Shown: piece after piece, positions 16,109-27,277 of the stretch | How positions within the stretch are numbered: position 1 is the stretch's first letter | Layout of the letters: each line of letters opens with the position of its first letter | Origin: Lyngbya sp. CCAP 1446/10 | Lineage (GTDB): Bacteria; Cyanobacteriota; Cyanobacteriia; Cyanobacteriales; Microcoleaceae | Direction of reading: 5' to 3' | Assembly: GCF_026130175.1 (NCBI RefSeq) | Contig: NZ_JAIGNI010000015.1 | Location: 1 to 64,000, forward strand | Length of the DNA: 64,000 nt | The notes under the pieces: generated by a model | Database searches by the model: none | What the model was told of the DNA's origin: nothing | Seen by the model: the letters and a program-made list of their open reading frames with translations, nothing else | Program-made: the position numbers and the translations under genes

Positions 16109-18781
16109 CTATTTGGTCGTCATAGTATGAACGCCGTCCCAATCGTCGGGCGGGGGTACTTCCAAATAGCTGAGTGTTCGCTGTAGGTGAACTTCCACCG
16201 GTCGATCGCTCGGTCGCATCGCTAAAGCCGCCTCAAAACAACTAATAGCTTTCTGAAAATTTCTCTTGATATAAGCATCCCGACCTTTACTGTAAAGTTC
16301 CAAAAACCTTTCGGTTTCTCCATCAAGGGGATCGGAACTATTTTGCAGCAACTCGTAAATGCCGATCGGTTGATTTTTGCCCTTAACCCGCACCTTGTCC
16401 AACTCTCGCACCCAAATTCCTTCGCGGCATAAATTGTAGGTAAACTCGCTCAAAATGATATCGCAGCCGTACTCTTTTGTAAGCTGTTCCAAGCGCGAAC
16501 TCAAATTCACCGCATCGCCGATTACCGTGTAATCCATCCGTTTTTCCGAACCAATATTGCCCGAAACCACCTCTCCAGAACTAATCCCAATTCCGAAGCG
16601 AAACGGATCTTTGCCGGGGCGAGAATCATTAAACTCTTTCAAACGCCGGCGCATATCTAAAGCCGACTGCACCGCCATCCAACCGTGACTTTCCGGGGGA
16701 TTGAGTGGCAGGGGCGCGCCGAACACGGCCATTAAAGCATCGCCGATAAACTTGTCTAAAGTACCTTCGTAATGGAAAACGGCCTCCACCATCGTCTCAA
16801 AATACTCGTTTAGCAGGGATACCACCTCCGATGCTCCCAGATTTTCGGTGAGGGTGGTGTAGCCGCGAATGTCCGAAAATAAAATAGTAACGTCTTTGCG
16901 TTCGCCCACCATCAGGGCCCCTTCGCCCAAGGCCATGACTTTATCTACGACTCCGGGAGTCAGGTAGCGGTACATCGTATTTTTCATCCGCTTTTCGCGG
17001 CTGATGTCTTCGAGTACCACTAAACCGCCGCGCACGCCGCCTTCTGGATTGATTAGGGGGTTGACAGTTAAATTCAAACTGCGTTCAATTACTTTAATTT
17101 GAGATTTCTGGATTGGTAGCGGACAATAAGGGTGATACCGGGCAGAATTCGGCAGCGAAAATAAAGATTGGGAATTAGCTAATTCTGCCCGCGCTACTTC
17201 TTCTGTCCAGGCACTGTTTTCGCCCCAAGCGTAATATAAATTCGGGTCTGTGCGATCGGGCACGGCCAAAATATAAATTTCTTCTGCTGTTTCTTCTGCT
17301 GTTTCTTCTGCGGATGCTGCGGAACAAAACGTTTTTTCCACCAACAGTCCCACAGTTAAACTTTGTTCGGGAACGTAATGTCGGGCTGCATGGTTGAGAC
17401 TATCTTCGAGTCGAAATTGCAAATTATCGATCGGCAAAACTTCCCAAACATAGCGATCGATCAGTTTTTCTTCCCAGATCTGGGGATGGTGTTTGCCTTT
17501 AGTTTGATTTGGGGGACAGCCCAACAATTCTAGGGCTGCTTCGTTAATTGTGACAATCCGCCCCTGCAAATCTGTGGAAATCACTGCATCTGACAGACTT
17601 TGCAGCATATCTTTTTGATACTGCTTTTCCACCATCACGTTTTGAAACAGTTGAGAATTTTGCAGCGCCATTCCAGCTTGGGAATTAAAGGCTCGCAAAA
17701 ACTCTTCGTCGGAAGCGGTGAAAGTGCCTTGATTTTTATTAATTAGCTGAGTTACCCCGATCAGCTCACCTTTAGCGTTATGCACAGGCATACACAAGAC
17801 AGTCCGAGTGCGGTATCCGGTTTGCTGGTCTGTAGATGGGTCAAAGCGGGGATCGTCGTAAGCATCTGTAATGTTTAGGGGTTGACCGGTCGAAGCCACG
17901 TAACCGGCAATTCCTTTATTGGCAGGAATGCGAATTTCGACGATGGTTTTACCGTCGGCTTTGGCGACTTTTGTCCAGAGTTCGTTGGTTTCCCGATTTA
18001 ATAAAAATAGCGTGCTGCGATCGGCCTGCATCAAGTCGCGAGCTTGATCCATGACTGCGCGCAAAGTTGTTTCCAAGTCAAGACTTTGACCTAAAGTTGT
18101 GGTGGCTCTCAAAAGCGCGGCCACTCCTCGCTGATTGCGGGCGACAACGTAGAAAGATTGACAGCTTTCGAGAATAATCCCGATCGAATCTGCAAAAGCC
18201 TGAAACTGCTGTTCGTCTTCCTCGGTAAAGGGGGCATTGCCAGCTTTATTTAACAGTCTGACCACCGCTACGGGTTCGTTTTGGCTCTTGCTGCTAAAAA
18301 TCGGCATACAGAGCATGGTCTCGATTTGGTACTCCGGCGGTTCGTCTACTTCGGAATTAAAATGCTCGTGCGATCGAGCTTCTGTGACATTTATCGATTT
18401 TCCGGTAGTTGCTACGTAGCCTAAAATGCCTGCATCCATCGGCAAGCGAACTTCTACATCTTCGCCCGTGAGCGCGTGGGCTGTTTTGTACCAAAGTTGA
18501 TTTTTGCTGGGGTCAACCAAAAAAATTGTTGTCCGGTCTGCTTGCAGAATTTGACCAATTTTGACAGTGAAGGCATCTAACAGTTGCTCTAAGAGAGTTT
18601 CGAGTGCGTCATTGTTAATCAGGTCCATCGCCCGGATAAATTGCTGAAATTCTGCCGTGATAAAGTCCAGCAGGCACACTAATTCAGGAACTGGCAGGCT
18701 CTTAACACGCGAGGTTAATGCCCCCATAAAATTTACTTGAGTCAGTGTAGCCAGAACGCTACCAGCATTGGAGAATGTCAT
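16109..18781 (-). CDS. Class III adenylate cyclase with two GAF domains and a PAS domain
   Basis: An 890-residue protein resembling Anabaena CyaB1/CyaB2. The order is GAF (about 55-210), GAF (about 225-385), PAS (about 395-600) and cyclase catalytic domain (about 630-830). Metal-binding Asp residues are in FSDIRGYTTL and FIGDALMAVFG. The Lys in LDKFIGD and the Thr in DYTVIGDAVN are the adenine-selecting pair, and N/R in NLSSRLEQL complete the site, so ATP is the expected substrate. The tandem GAFs probably bind cAMP. A short in-frame duplication gives EETAEETAEEI in the PAS region. Confidence 0.93.
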   Translation of the reverse strand: MTFSNAGSVLATLTQVNFMGALTSRVKSLPVPELVCLLDFITAEFQQFIRAMDLINNDALETLLEQLLDAFTVKIGQILQADRTTIFLVDPSKNQLWYKTAHALTGEDVEVRLPMDAGILGYVATTGKSINVTEARSHEHFNSEVDEPPEYQIETMLCMPIFSSKSQNEPVAVVRLLNKAGNAPFTEEDEQQFQAFADSIGIILESCQSFYVVARNQRGVAALLRATTTLGQSLDLETTLRAVMDQARDLMQADRSTLFLLNRETNELWTKVAKADGKTIVEIRIPANKGIAGYVASTGQPLNITDAYDDPRFDPSTDQQTGYRTRTVLCMPVHNAKGELIGVTQLINKNQGTFTASDEEFLRAFNSQAGMALQNSQLFQNVMVEKQYQKDMLQSLSDAVISTDLQGRIVTINEAALELLGCPPNQTKGKHHPQIWEEKLIDRYVWEVLPIDNLQFRLEDSLNHAARHYVPEQSLTVGLLVEKTFCSAASAEETAEETAEEIYILAVPDRTDPNLYYAWGENSAWTEEVARAELANSQSLFSLPNSARYHPYCPLPIQKSQIKVIERSLNLTVNPLINPEGGVRGGLVVLEDISREKRMKNTMYRYLTPGVVDKVMALGEGALMVGERKDVTILFSDIRGYTTLTENLGASEVVSLLNEYFETMVEAVFHYEGTLDKFIGDALMAVFGAPLPLNPPESHGWMAVQSALDMRRRLKEFNDSRPGKDPFRFGIGISSGEVVSGNIGSEKRMDYTVIGDAVNLSSRLEQLTKEYGCDIILSEFTYNLCREGIWVRELDKVRVKGKNQPIGIYELLQNSSDPLDGETERFLELYSKGRDAYIKRNFQKAISCFEAALAMRPSDRPVEVHLQRTLSYLEVPPPDDWDGVHTMTTK

Positions 18782-19360
18782 GATTAACTGCTTGCTCAGA
18801 GGGTTGACAGACCTGCTGGTCGATCGGTGCTAAATTCTGCGGCGGTGCCAACTTTTAAGTTGTTTGCAGGAATTGCCTGTACTTGCTTGTAGCTTTGAGG
18901 GATCGTGAGTTTATTTTTTCGCCGCAACTTCAGTTTGCTTTTTACATATGCTCGATCGATCGTTTTTTTTACAACATCGATACGGATCCTGGTTCGTGAA
19001 TTAAAGCTGAACTTGAGTTCGGAACACTGCCCGCCTGAAAATTAATTTGCAGGCTGGTGCGATCGATCGCGGGCAATGTAGATTTGACGCTATGTCAGGA
19101 GGCTGCTACGCAATCGGACTGCTTTAGCGCCTTCGGCTACCGTATCCGGTCTACTGAATGGCGGTATTTTGTCACGGGCGAAGCATTCCAAATGCTACTC
19201 ATAAGTTTAATGGTAAACGCAACAACACGATAGCTACAGCAATCTAAGCAGCAAAAAATTTCGATCGGTCTTTGAGGACATCCATCCCCGCTACAAACCG
19301 AAGTATCGCGCGAGACCAGCGAAGCTGTCAGTGCTGTTTAAAGGCACGACATCCCGGCAT
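18782..19360. other. 579-bp spacer between the cyclase and sqdX, no gene seen
   Basis: Both flanking genes are on the minus strand, so this is downstream of nothing and upstream of the cyclase on one side, and behind sqdX on the other. It has GATCGATCG runs near 18950-18966 and an eight-T tract, but no recognisable RNA or reading frame. Confidence 0.4.
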
Positions 19361-20494
19361 TTAGGCAGCAGAAGGCATGGACTGAGCAAATATCACCGAT
19401 TGATAGTAACGTCGCAGTTGTGAGGTGGCGGCGGCCCAACCCCAGCGTTCAGCTTCTTGGCGAGCGTTTTGGCGCAGGGTTTCCCGTTCTTCGGGATTCG
19501 CAAACAGACGCTGGGTGGCAGCCAGAGCTCCGGCTTCGTCGGCGGGGTCGAATAAATATCCGTTAACACCGTCGGTGACAATATCGGGAATTCCACCACT
19601 GCGCGCCGCGACTACGGGCGTCCCCGCAGCCATCGCTTCTAGGAGCACTAAGCCCAGGGTTTCGGTGCGGGAGGGAAAAATGAAGGCATCAGCAGATGCG
19701 TAAGCAGAAGCCAATTCTTGCCCCTTCAGGTAGCCCACAAAATTGGTGGGGGTGCCGGCAAAATATTGTTCGAGGGTTTGTCGGTGCGGGCCGTCTCCCA
19801 CAAGGGCGAGGCGGGCGTTGGGAATGGCTGCGAGGACTGGTTTGATCGACTCGATTTCTTTTTCGGCACCGAGGCGGCCGACGTAGAGGAGTAAGGGGCT
19901 GTCTGGGTTATTTTGAGAAAGGCGCGATCGCATTTCTGGACTTGCCAATTCGGGGACAAACATTTCGGTATCAACGCCCCGCTGCCACAAGTCTACCCGC
20001 TCAATGCCGTGAGTTCTCAACTCCTCCACCATTGCTGTGGAAGTACACAGATTCAATTCAGCTTGATTGTGAGCGCCTTTGAGCAATTCCCACAGCAAAG
20101 GTTCAAGCATTCCAAAACCGTAATGGTGCAAGTATTTAGGCAAATGCGTGTGGTAAGAAGCCAAAATCGGAATATTGAACTTTTTGCCATAATATATACC
20201 GCCTAATCCCAAAATAGCGGGATTGACAACGTGAATAATATCCGGTTCAAACTGCTGTAATTGTTGGCCGATTGCCGGACTGGGAAGCGCCATTTTCAGT
20301 TCCGGGTACATGGGCAAAGGCAAACCCTCCACACCGTATACTCGCGCGCCTTTGTATTCTGTAATCCCGTAATCTGGAGAAAAGATCAGAACTTGTGCGC
20401 CCGATCGCTGCAAGTGATCTACAGTGTGAATCAGCCGAGTGACAATGCCGTCTATTTTCGGCAGGAAAGTTTCAGTGAACAGAGCAATTTTCAT
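19361..20494 (-). CDS. sqdX: Sulfoquinovosyl diacylglycerol synthase
   Basis: A 377-residue GT4 glycosyltransferase that moves sulfoquinovose from UDP onto diacylglycerol at the thylakoid/plasma membrane, making sulfolipid. MKIALFTETFLPKIDGIVTR, ASYHTHLPKYLHHYGFG and the nucleotide-sugar motif SRTETLGLVLLEAMAAG are characteristic. The assignment is supported by sqdB lying less than 1 kb upstream on the same strand. The ATG is directly followed (on the upstream side) by a GAAGGAA repeat array. Confidence 0.93.
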   Translation of the reverse strand: MKIALFTETFLPKIDGIVTRLIHTVDHLQRSGAQVLIFSPDYGITEYKGARVYGVEGLPLPMYPELKMALPSPAIGQQLQQFEPDIIHVVNPAILGLGGIYYGKKFNIPILASYHTHLPKYLHHYGFGMLEPLLWELLKGAHNQAELNLCTSTAMVEELRTHGIERVDLWQRGVDTEMFVPELASPEMRSRLSQNNPDSPLLLYVGRLGAEKEIESIKPVLAAIPNARLALVGDGPHRQTLEQYFAGTPTNFVGYLKGQELASAYASADAFIFPSRTETLGLVLLEAMAAGTPVVAARSGGIPDIVTDGVNGYLFDPADEAGALAATQRLFANPEERETLRQNARQEAERWGWAAATSQLRRYYQSVIFAQSMPSAA

Positions 20495-20499
20495 AAAAC

Positions 20500-20571
20500 G
20501 AAGGAAGAAGGAAGAAGGAAGAGGGAAGAAGGAAGAAGGAAGAAGGAAGAAGGAAGAAGGAAGAAGGAAGA
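20500..20571. repeat. STRR array of GAAGGAA heptamers ahead of sqdX
   Basis: About ten heptamers, GAAGGAA with GAGGGAA variants, lie six bases upstream of the sqdX start, so they would be part of its leader. The same unit is inserted in the ketosynthase gene at 41655-41740. The rest of the spacer to 20809 shows a small CAGAGCCT-containing repeat and nothing else. Confidence 0.9.
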
Positions 20572-20809
20572 AGGCTGTAGTTATTCTTTATATATTATTG
20601 AGGAAATCGATATTTCCATTTTTTGGCAAATTTGGCGGTTAGTAACAGGATTCACTATTTAATTAAGGATCTAAAACTTAATAAATTAAGCACCTCATAC
20701 AGTCTTCTCTCCTGTAAGTTGCGATATCAAAGAAGGCAGAGCCTCCGAATCTGCATTACCAGGCAGAGCCTGGTAACGAGCAATCGCTTAAGTTATTAAA
20801 TTTTCATTC

Positions 20810-21115
20810 TTAAGTGCGATCGATAGGTTTTGGGGGTAAAATACAAATTCCCTGAATACCAATTGATACAATTATTCCACCTAAAAGCAATCCCACACCT
20901 TCAGCAAAGCAGTTAATTCGGTGAATTTCCTGTGCAGTTTTGGCGATTAAGATTTCCTTTTCTGTAGCATTCGGCGATTCGCTAACACGGCGGTAATTTT
21001 GATAACTCGCCTTTAGTGCAGCCCATTCCGGCACCAAATAATAAGCACAAACTGCACTAGCCAAAAATCCCGGCACAACAACTAAAAGCAACAAAATGAG
21101 AATTCGACTTTTCAC
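20810..21115 (-). CDS. Small hypothetical membrane protein
   Basis: A 101-residue protein with two predicted membrane helices, at about residues 5-26 (ILILLLLVVVPGFLASAV) and 74-92 (GVGLLLGGIIVSIGIQGI). A hydrophilic segment between them contains EILIAKTAQEIHRIN. I recognise no family. It lies between sqdX and sqdB on the same strand, but repeats on both sides make a shared function doubtful. Coding is supported by the clean start, the stop and the membrane pattern. Confidence 0.6.
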   Translation of the reverse strand: MKSRILILLLLVVVPGFLASAVCAYYLVPEWAALKASYQNYRRVSESPNATEKEILIAKTAQEIHRINCFAEGVGLLLGGIIVSIGIQGICILPPKPIDRT

Positions 21116-21401
21116 GGTATAGAAGGAAGAAGTTCGGCAACGGATTTTGTAACGGATGTAACGGATGGAAGAAGGAAGATGGAAGAAGGAAAAAGGAAGA
21201 AAAAATCGACCGCTTATGTTTCAGCAATTAAGAACGTCATAACCATCGGGCGCGGTTGCTATATTTATTCCCAAACAAGCTAGCAGTTCTTCTCTTCCCT
21301 TTTTTTCTCTTACTTCACGCCCTAGCGCTTACGCGCGGCTTCGCCTAACGCGCCTTCGCGGTTCGTTAAAAAAACTCTCTCCCGCAGCTAGACAGCCAAA
21401 T

Positions 21402-22652
<1,251 letters not shown>

Positions 22653-22667
22653 TCAGTTTTTTTTGCA

Positions 22668-23258
22668 TTAAACCTGAATTTCGTCGGCGAAGCTGGCCCA
22701 GCGGGTGAATTCAAAGGGGCCGGCTTGAGCTCCCCAGACGTGGGCATCGGTTTCTGGGTCGCGTCCGCGATCGTGGCTGACAAATTTGTTACCATCAATC
22801 TCGAATTCGCTGTCTAGATAGGTTTTTTTGCCCTTTCTGACTACGGCACAGCCTTTTCCTGGTTCGACGCGACCTTTAAAGCTGTTGCCCGTCCAGTGGG
22901 TAAAAAAGGTGCATCCGGGGAGCAGTTTCAGTTGTGCTGTTTTGATTTCTTGCAGCCGTTGGGGTTCGCGGGATGCGCCGTAGAATTGTGCTTCGTTTTC
23001 GATCGCATAATTTTCGATGTCGATGCGATCGTCCGCCGGGACTAATTTTAACACTCGCACTCGGTACGGAGAGTTGAGTTCGATGTCGTAGGCTTGTTCT
23101 AGATAAAGACTTACTCCGTCCAATATCTCCACGGGTAATGGTCTCATACAGACGCGGATGTGGGCGAAAAAAGGCGGATTTTCAAAGGCTTGGGCTTGAT
23201 TGCTGAAGTCGGCGGCCATCCAGCGGGCGAGGGTGACTATATCGGTGGAATGGGTCAT
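22668..23258 (-). CDS. cpcT: Phycobiliprotein chromophore lyase, CpcT/CpeT type
   Basis: A 196-residue soluble protein matching the CpcT/CpeT lyases that attach phycocyanobilin to the Cys-153-type site of phycocyanin or phycoerythrocyanin beta subunits. RPLPVEILDGVSLYLEQAYD, YRVRVLKLVP, the LLPGCTFFTHWTGNSFKG stretch and WGAQAGPFEF are typical. No phycobilisome genes are adjacent. Whether it acts on phycocyanin (CpcT) or another protein cannot be decided from sequence alone. Confidence 0.9.
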   Translation of the reverse strand: MTHSTDIVTLARWMAADFSNQAQAFENPPFFAHIRVCMRPLPVEILDGVSLYLEQAYDIELNSPYRVRVLKLVPADDRIDIENYAIENEAQFYGASREPQRLQEIKTAQLKLLPGCTFFTHWTGNSFKGRVEPGKGCAVVRKGKKTYLDSEFEIDGNKFVSHDRGRDPETDAHVWGAQAGPFEFTRWASFADEIQV

Positions 23259-23872
23259 TTCGATTTTAGATTTTGGATTTTAGATTTTGGATTGAGGGAG
23301 TAGAAATTATTTTAGATTAAAGCGAGAGCGATCGATTGGCGATTTTAGATTGGGGATTTTCGATTGAGGGGAACATAAGTTATTTTAGATTAAAGTGAGA
23401 ACTATCAATTGGCGATTTTGATCTCCCACTTACTTTACAAAGTTAGGTTTATGGATTTTCTGTTTTTTCAGGAAGTCTTAATCAATCAGTAAATCAATGA
23501 AACACAAGACTTGAGTTTGTATAAATTTCGATCTAGCTTTTAACCGCAGGTTTCCCCAGTACAGACACAGATGGACGCAGATGATTTAATAATTATTTGA
23601 AAGCGATTGAGTACAAATCGAGTCTAAAATACAATAAAACTTACCCACGGCTGTCATCATCTTTGTTTTTTTTCCGAAATACTATCGGGGATCATCTGTA
23701 GTTTTACAAAAAAACTAGCGGAATGCGGAAAGCGAGCGTGACTTTAGTGCGCTCGATGAAAGCGGGCGGGGACTTCAGTCCCCTTCAGTCTTTCTTGTAA
23801 AGTATTGTCACAGACTGTATTTGTTTTACACCAACTTTGCTGTTGTAAGTATATCGTGATCAGGTCGAAGTC
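23259..23872. other. 614-bp spacer; probable left flank of the tnpB element
   Basis: GATTTTG/GATTTTA heptamers at 23268-23300, then A/T-rich sequence. Near 23755-23783 two hairpins appear: GAGCGTGACTTTAGTGCGCTC and GGGGACTTCAGTCCCC. Subterminal hairpins are expected at IS200/IS605 ends, so these may belong to the left end of the tnpB element. The border itself could not be fixed. Confidence 0.4.
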
Positions 23873-25063
23873 ATGCTAGTTTTTGAATTCAAAACATACG
23901 GAAAGCGACAGCAGTTTGATGCTGTCGATCAAGCTATTAGAACAGTACAATTTATCCGAAACAAAGCAATTCGCTTGTGGATGGATGGCGAAAAGATTGG
24001 TAAAAACGATCTAAGTAAATACTGTGCATTATTAGCAAAAGAATTTTCGTTTTGTGATGAATTGAACAGTATGGCTCGACAGGCGAGTGCAGAAAGATCA
24101 TGGTCTGCAATCTCCCGATTCTACGATAACTGTAAGAAGAAGGTTCCCGGTAAAAAGGGATTTCCACAGTTCCAAAAAGACAACCGCTCAGTCGAATATA
24201 AGACTAGCGGTTGGAAATTGGCAACAGATAGGAAATCCATCACCTTTACCGACAAACAGGGGATTGGGAAGCTGAAACTAAAAGGGACGCGCGACTTGCA
24301 TTTCTACCAAGTCACTCAAATTAAACGAGTCAGGTTGGTAAAACGTGCAGACGGCTACTACGTTCAGTTTTGCATTCAGGTTGACCGTTCCGAAGTCGTA
24401 GAAATAACTGGAAATACCATTGGACTAGACGTAGGATTGAAAGAATTCTACACCGACTCCAATGTAATTGCAGTAGAGAATCCACGATTTCTCCGCAAGG
24501 GAGAATGTAGACTGAAGAAGTCCCAAAGACGGGTATCAAGGCGCGTCAAGGGTTCCAACAACAGAAAAAGAGCCAGAGTGACTCTGGGAAAACGCCACCT
24601 CAAAATAAGTAGACAACGTAAAGATTTTGCTGTGAAATTAGCAAGATGCGTAATTCAGTCTAACGACTGCATAGCTTACGAAGACTTGAGGATTAAGAAC
24701 ATGGTGAAGAATCACTGTCTAGCGAAATCGATTAACGACGCATCTTGGTATATGTTCCGAGTTTGGATGGAATATTTTGGCAAAGTATTCGGAAGAATTA
24801 CGATTGCCGTTTCACCCAATGGAACCAGCCAAGAATGCTCTAGCTGCGGAACGATTGTTAAGAAGAGTCTATCAACACGAACTCACGTTTGTAGATGTGG
24901 ATGTGTTTTAGACCGTGATCACAATGCAGCTAAGAATATCCTAAGTCGGGGATTAAGTACGGTAGGGCATACCGGAACTTGGGGTGACAATACCTTGAAC
25001 GCTTGTGGAGAATTGACCGCTACCGATGTTGAAGTAATTCTGCATCGGCAAGTCGATTCATAG
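23873..25063 (+). CDS. tnpB: TnpB, RNA-guided nuclease of the IS200/IS605 superfamily (orphan)
   Basis: A complete 396-residue TnpB. The RuvC-like residues are D186 (GLDVGLKEFY), E270 (AYEDLRIKN) and D349 (DRDHNAAKNIL). A four-cysteine zinc knuckle at 322-344 (CSSCG, CRCGC) splits the RuvC lobe. All catalytic positions are intact. No tnpA (Y1 transposase) is beside it, so it is of the IS1341-like, tnpB-only type. TnpB proteins use a guide RNA transcribed from the 3' end of the gene and the right end of the element; here that would cover about 24950-25150. Confidence 0.95.
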   Translation: MLVFEFKTYGKRQQFDAVDQAIRTVQFIRNKAIRLWMDGEKIGKNDLSKYCALLAKEFSFCDELNSMARQASAERSWSAISRFYDNCKKKVPGKKGFPQFQKDNRSVEYKTSGWKLATDRKSITFTDKQGIGKLKLKGTRDLHFYQVTQIKRVRLVKRADGYYVQFCIQVDRSEVVEITGNTIGLDVGLKEFYTDSNVIAVENPRFLRKGECRLKKSQRRVSRRVKGSNNRKRARVTLGKRHLKISRQRKDFAVKLARCVIQSNDCIAYEDLRIKNMVKNHCLAKSINDASWYMFRVWMEYFGKVFGRITIAVSPNGTSQECSSCGTIVKKSLSTRTHVCRCGCVLDRDHNAAKNILSRGLSTVGHTGTWGDNTLNACGELTATDVEVILHRQVDS

Positions 25064-25150
25064 AAGCAAGAATCGAGCGTGGCGTTGACTCCCGCTTGAG
25101 TGTCAAATTTGTAGTGCTGTGTTGCGATCGAGTCTTGGATAGCTGTGCTG
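24960..25150 (+). ncRNA. Expected omega RNA / right end of the tnpB element (tentative)
   Basis: In characterised elements the guide scaffold overlaps the tnpB 3' end and the guide begins at the right border. After the stop lies AATCGAGCGTGGCG-TTGACTCC-CGCTTGAGTG, which can fold back on itself, and this would suit a right-end hairpin. The border, and so the guide, is not determined. Confidence 0.3.
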
Positions 25151-25581
25151 TGCGAGACAGCACTCAAAAAAAATGCTTTGCGACAGAAATGAGATGCTCC
25201 CTACTCTCGTTAAAAGCCACTTCAACGACAAAAATCCGGTTTCTTAGGTATTGATGCGTAAGTCATATACAATATCGAGATCCACTCACATTTTATTGTC
25301 CAGTCTGCTTGCGGTGCTTTGATCACCAATGTTACAAATATAAATATTCAGTTCGCTAATTTTGCTAATTTAACCAAGCTTCGCAGATGTTTTCTCATTA
25401 ACTTAGCTCCGCTCTCATTAACAACTCTGTGGTAGTGAAATATCAATTGTATCTATAGCAATTATTAAAAAAGAAGTGAAGAGTAATGACGATAGACCAT
25501 TGATTACCAATTGCCCAACCAGTATTTATTACTTAAATACAAGTAATATAGACTTTTTTATAAAAAGAATAATTTAATTCT
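25151..25581. other. A/T-rich spacer before the histidine kinase, no gene seen
   Basis: No reading frame, palindrome family or RNA is recognised. A purine-rich stretch at 25466-25480 could hold regulatory signals of the kinase gene. Confidence 0.3.
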
Positions 25582-26799
25582 ATGAACATCGATATTTTAT
25601 TGTTGATTTCATTATTATTGATTGCGTTGGGAGCAGGATTTATGCTCTTGTCAATCATCAAAACTCAAAAAATTTTAGATTTACTAAAAGAACACAGTGG
25701 CTATCTAGCTTGGAAGATACTGCGGTTTTTGATGGTGTTTTTTCTACTGGGATATTGCCTAGCTTTATTCTTACTTATTAATCAACAGTGGCAATTCCTT
25801 CCTATTTTGATTGGCTTAGTATTTTGCCTGGGTTCACTATTTGTTCTGCTTAACGTTAATATCTATCATTACACGTTCCAGCAATTATTAGCAACACAAG
25901 TTACTCAAGAGGTTTACCGCCGCGCTCAAATCGCAACAGAGACTACCTTATTTGAGCTAAAAAAAACCCAAGCAAAGCTGATTCATAGCGAGAAAATGTC
26001 CAGTCTCGGACAAATAGTGGCAGGTATTGCCCACGAAATTAACAATCCCATTGGTTTTATTCACGGCAACCTTAGACATCTGGAGGAATACACTCAAATA
26101 ATACTGCATCTGATACAGCTTTATCATAAATACTTGCCACACCCTCCTACTGAAATTAAAACTGAACTAGAGGCGGTGGATTTTGATTTTGTGAAAAAAG
26201 ATATTAGCAAAATATTACAGTCTATGAATGTCGGCACTACCCGAATCAAAGATATTGTATTATCGTTACGTAACTTTTCTCGTTTAGATCAAGCTGAGTT
26301 TAAAAAAGTCGATATTCACGAAGGAATTGATAGCAGTCTGCTAATTTTAAGTCATCGCTTGAATGCTACTTCTACCCGCCCGCAAATTTCGATCGTCAAA
26401 AAGTATGAAGCGCTGCCAAAAATTGAGTGCTGTGCGGGACAATTGAACCAAGCATTTATGAATATTATCGCTAACGCTATTGATGCAATTGATGAAAAAA
26501 GTGTTATAGACAATACTAATCAACTTGAAACAAAGGTAGGTCAGATTACTATTCGGACATCTGTAGTCGATAGATTTATTAAAATTGCGATCGCCGATAA
26601 TGGATGCGGTATACTACCATCGATTCAAGGGCAAATATTCAATCCATTTTTTACCACCAAGCAGATCGGTAAAGGTACAGGAATGGGACTATCTATTAGC
26701 TATCACATTATTTGTGAAAAACATCACGGTCAGCTAAATTGTTCCTCAATTCCCGGAAAATTAACGGAGTTTACAGTTATGATTCCAATTATAATGTGA
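25582..26799 (+). CDS. Membrane histidine kinase
   Basis: A 405-residue protein with three hydrophobic segments in the first 110 residues (ILLLISLLLIALGAGFML, FLMVFFLLGYCLALFLL, FLPILIGLVFCLGSLFVLL). The kinase core of the cyanobacterial HisKA-like type follows, with the phosphoacceptor in GIAHEINNPIGFIHGN. N-box NIIANAIDAID, G1 DNGCGILP, F-box FNPFFTTK and G2 GKGTGMGLS are all intact. No sensor domain or partner regulator is adjacent. Its catalytic core closely resembles that of the large kinase at 32524-36351, suggesting a shared origin. Confidence 0.92.
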   Translation: MNIDILLLISLLLIALGAGFMLLSIIKTQKILDLLKEHSGYLAWKILRFLMVFFLLGYCLALFLLINQQWQFLPILIGLVFCLGSLFVLLNVNIYHYTFQQLLATQVTQEVYRRAQIATETTLFELKKTQAKLIHSEKMSSLGQIVAGIAHEINNPIGFIHGNLRHLEEYTQIILHLIQLYHKYLPHPPTEIKTELEAVDFDFVKKDISKILQSMNVGTTRIKDIVLSLRNFSRLDQAEFKKVDIHEGIDSSLLILSHRLNATSTRPQISIVKKYEALPKIECCAGQLNQAFMNIIANAIDAIDEKSVIDNTNQLETKVGQITIRTSVVDRFIKIAIADNGCGILPSIQGQIFNPFFTTKQIGKGTGMGLSISYHIICEKHHGQLNCSSIPGKLTEFTVMIPIIM

Positions 26800-27098
26800 G
26801 GGTTGGTCTGTCGTAATATAGCCTTTATCAAAAAGGTGAGGAGTTGAAAATTTAGATTTTAGATTCTTCGACTTCGTTCGCGAAGCCGAAAAACTTAAAA
26901 CTTGTACCGCGAAGCCGAAGTATCTATATTTTTTTTGACAAACGCTATATTAAACCTCTTGTCGAATTCTTCGATCGACCGAAGTATTGGCGGGCTAAAT
27001 CTAGAGGAAAAATTCAAGATTTTTTGCAGAAATACTTCGTTCGATCGCACGTTTGACCAGAAATTTAATGTTCTGGTTTTTACATCTAAGTTAGTAAA

Positions 27099-27200
27099 TT
27101 AGATGAGTTTGACAGCCCGCAGACCAAACATCAGCACTGTCGCCAAGGCGACCATGCCTCCGAAAATCCCAAAATAAGCTATTGCTCCGCTAAGAGTCAT
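27099..27200 (-). CDS. petL: Cytochrome b6f complex subunit VI, PetL
   Basis: A 33-residue single-helix protein beginning MTLSGAIAYFGIFGG and ending FGLRAVKLI. The C-terminal G-L-R-A-x-K-L/I signature after a hydrophobic helix is that of cyanobacterial PetL, a peripheral subunit of the cytochrome b6f complex in the thylakoid membrane. ATG at 27200, stop TAA at 27099-27101. It lies alone between the histidine kinase and aroB, on the opposite strand to both. The gene is short enough to be missed by automatic annotation. Confidence 0.85.
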   Translation of the reverse strand: MTLSGAIAYFGIFGGMVALATVLMFGLRAVKLI

Positions 27201-27277
27201 GGCAATTTCTCCAAAATAATCAATAAAAAGACCTATAAGAACTATAATCTAAAATCTATAATCTAAATTAGATAAAT

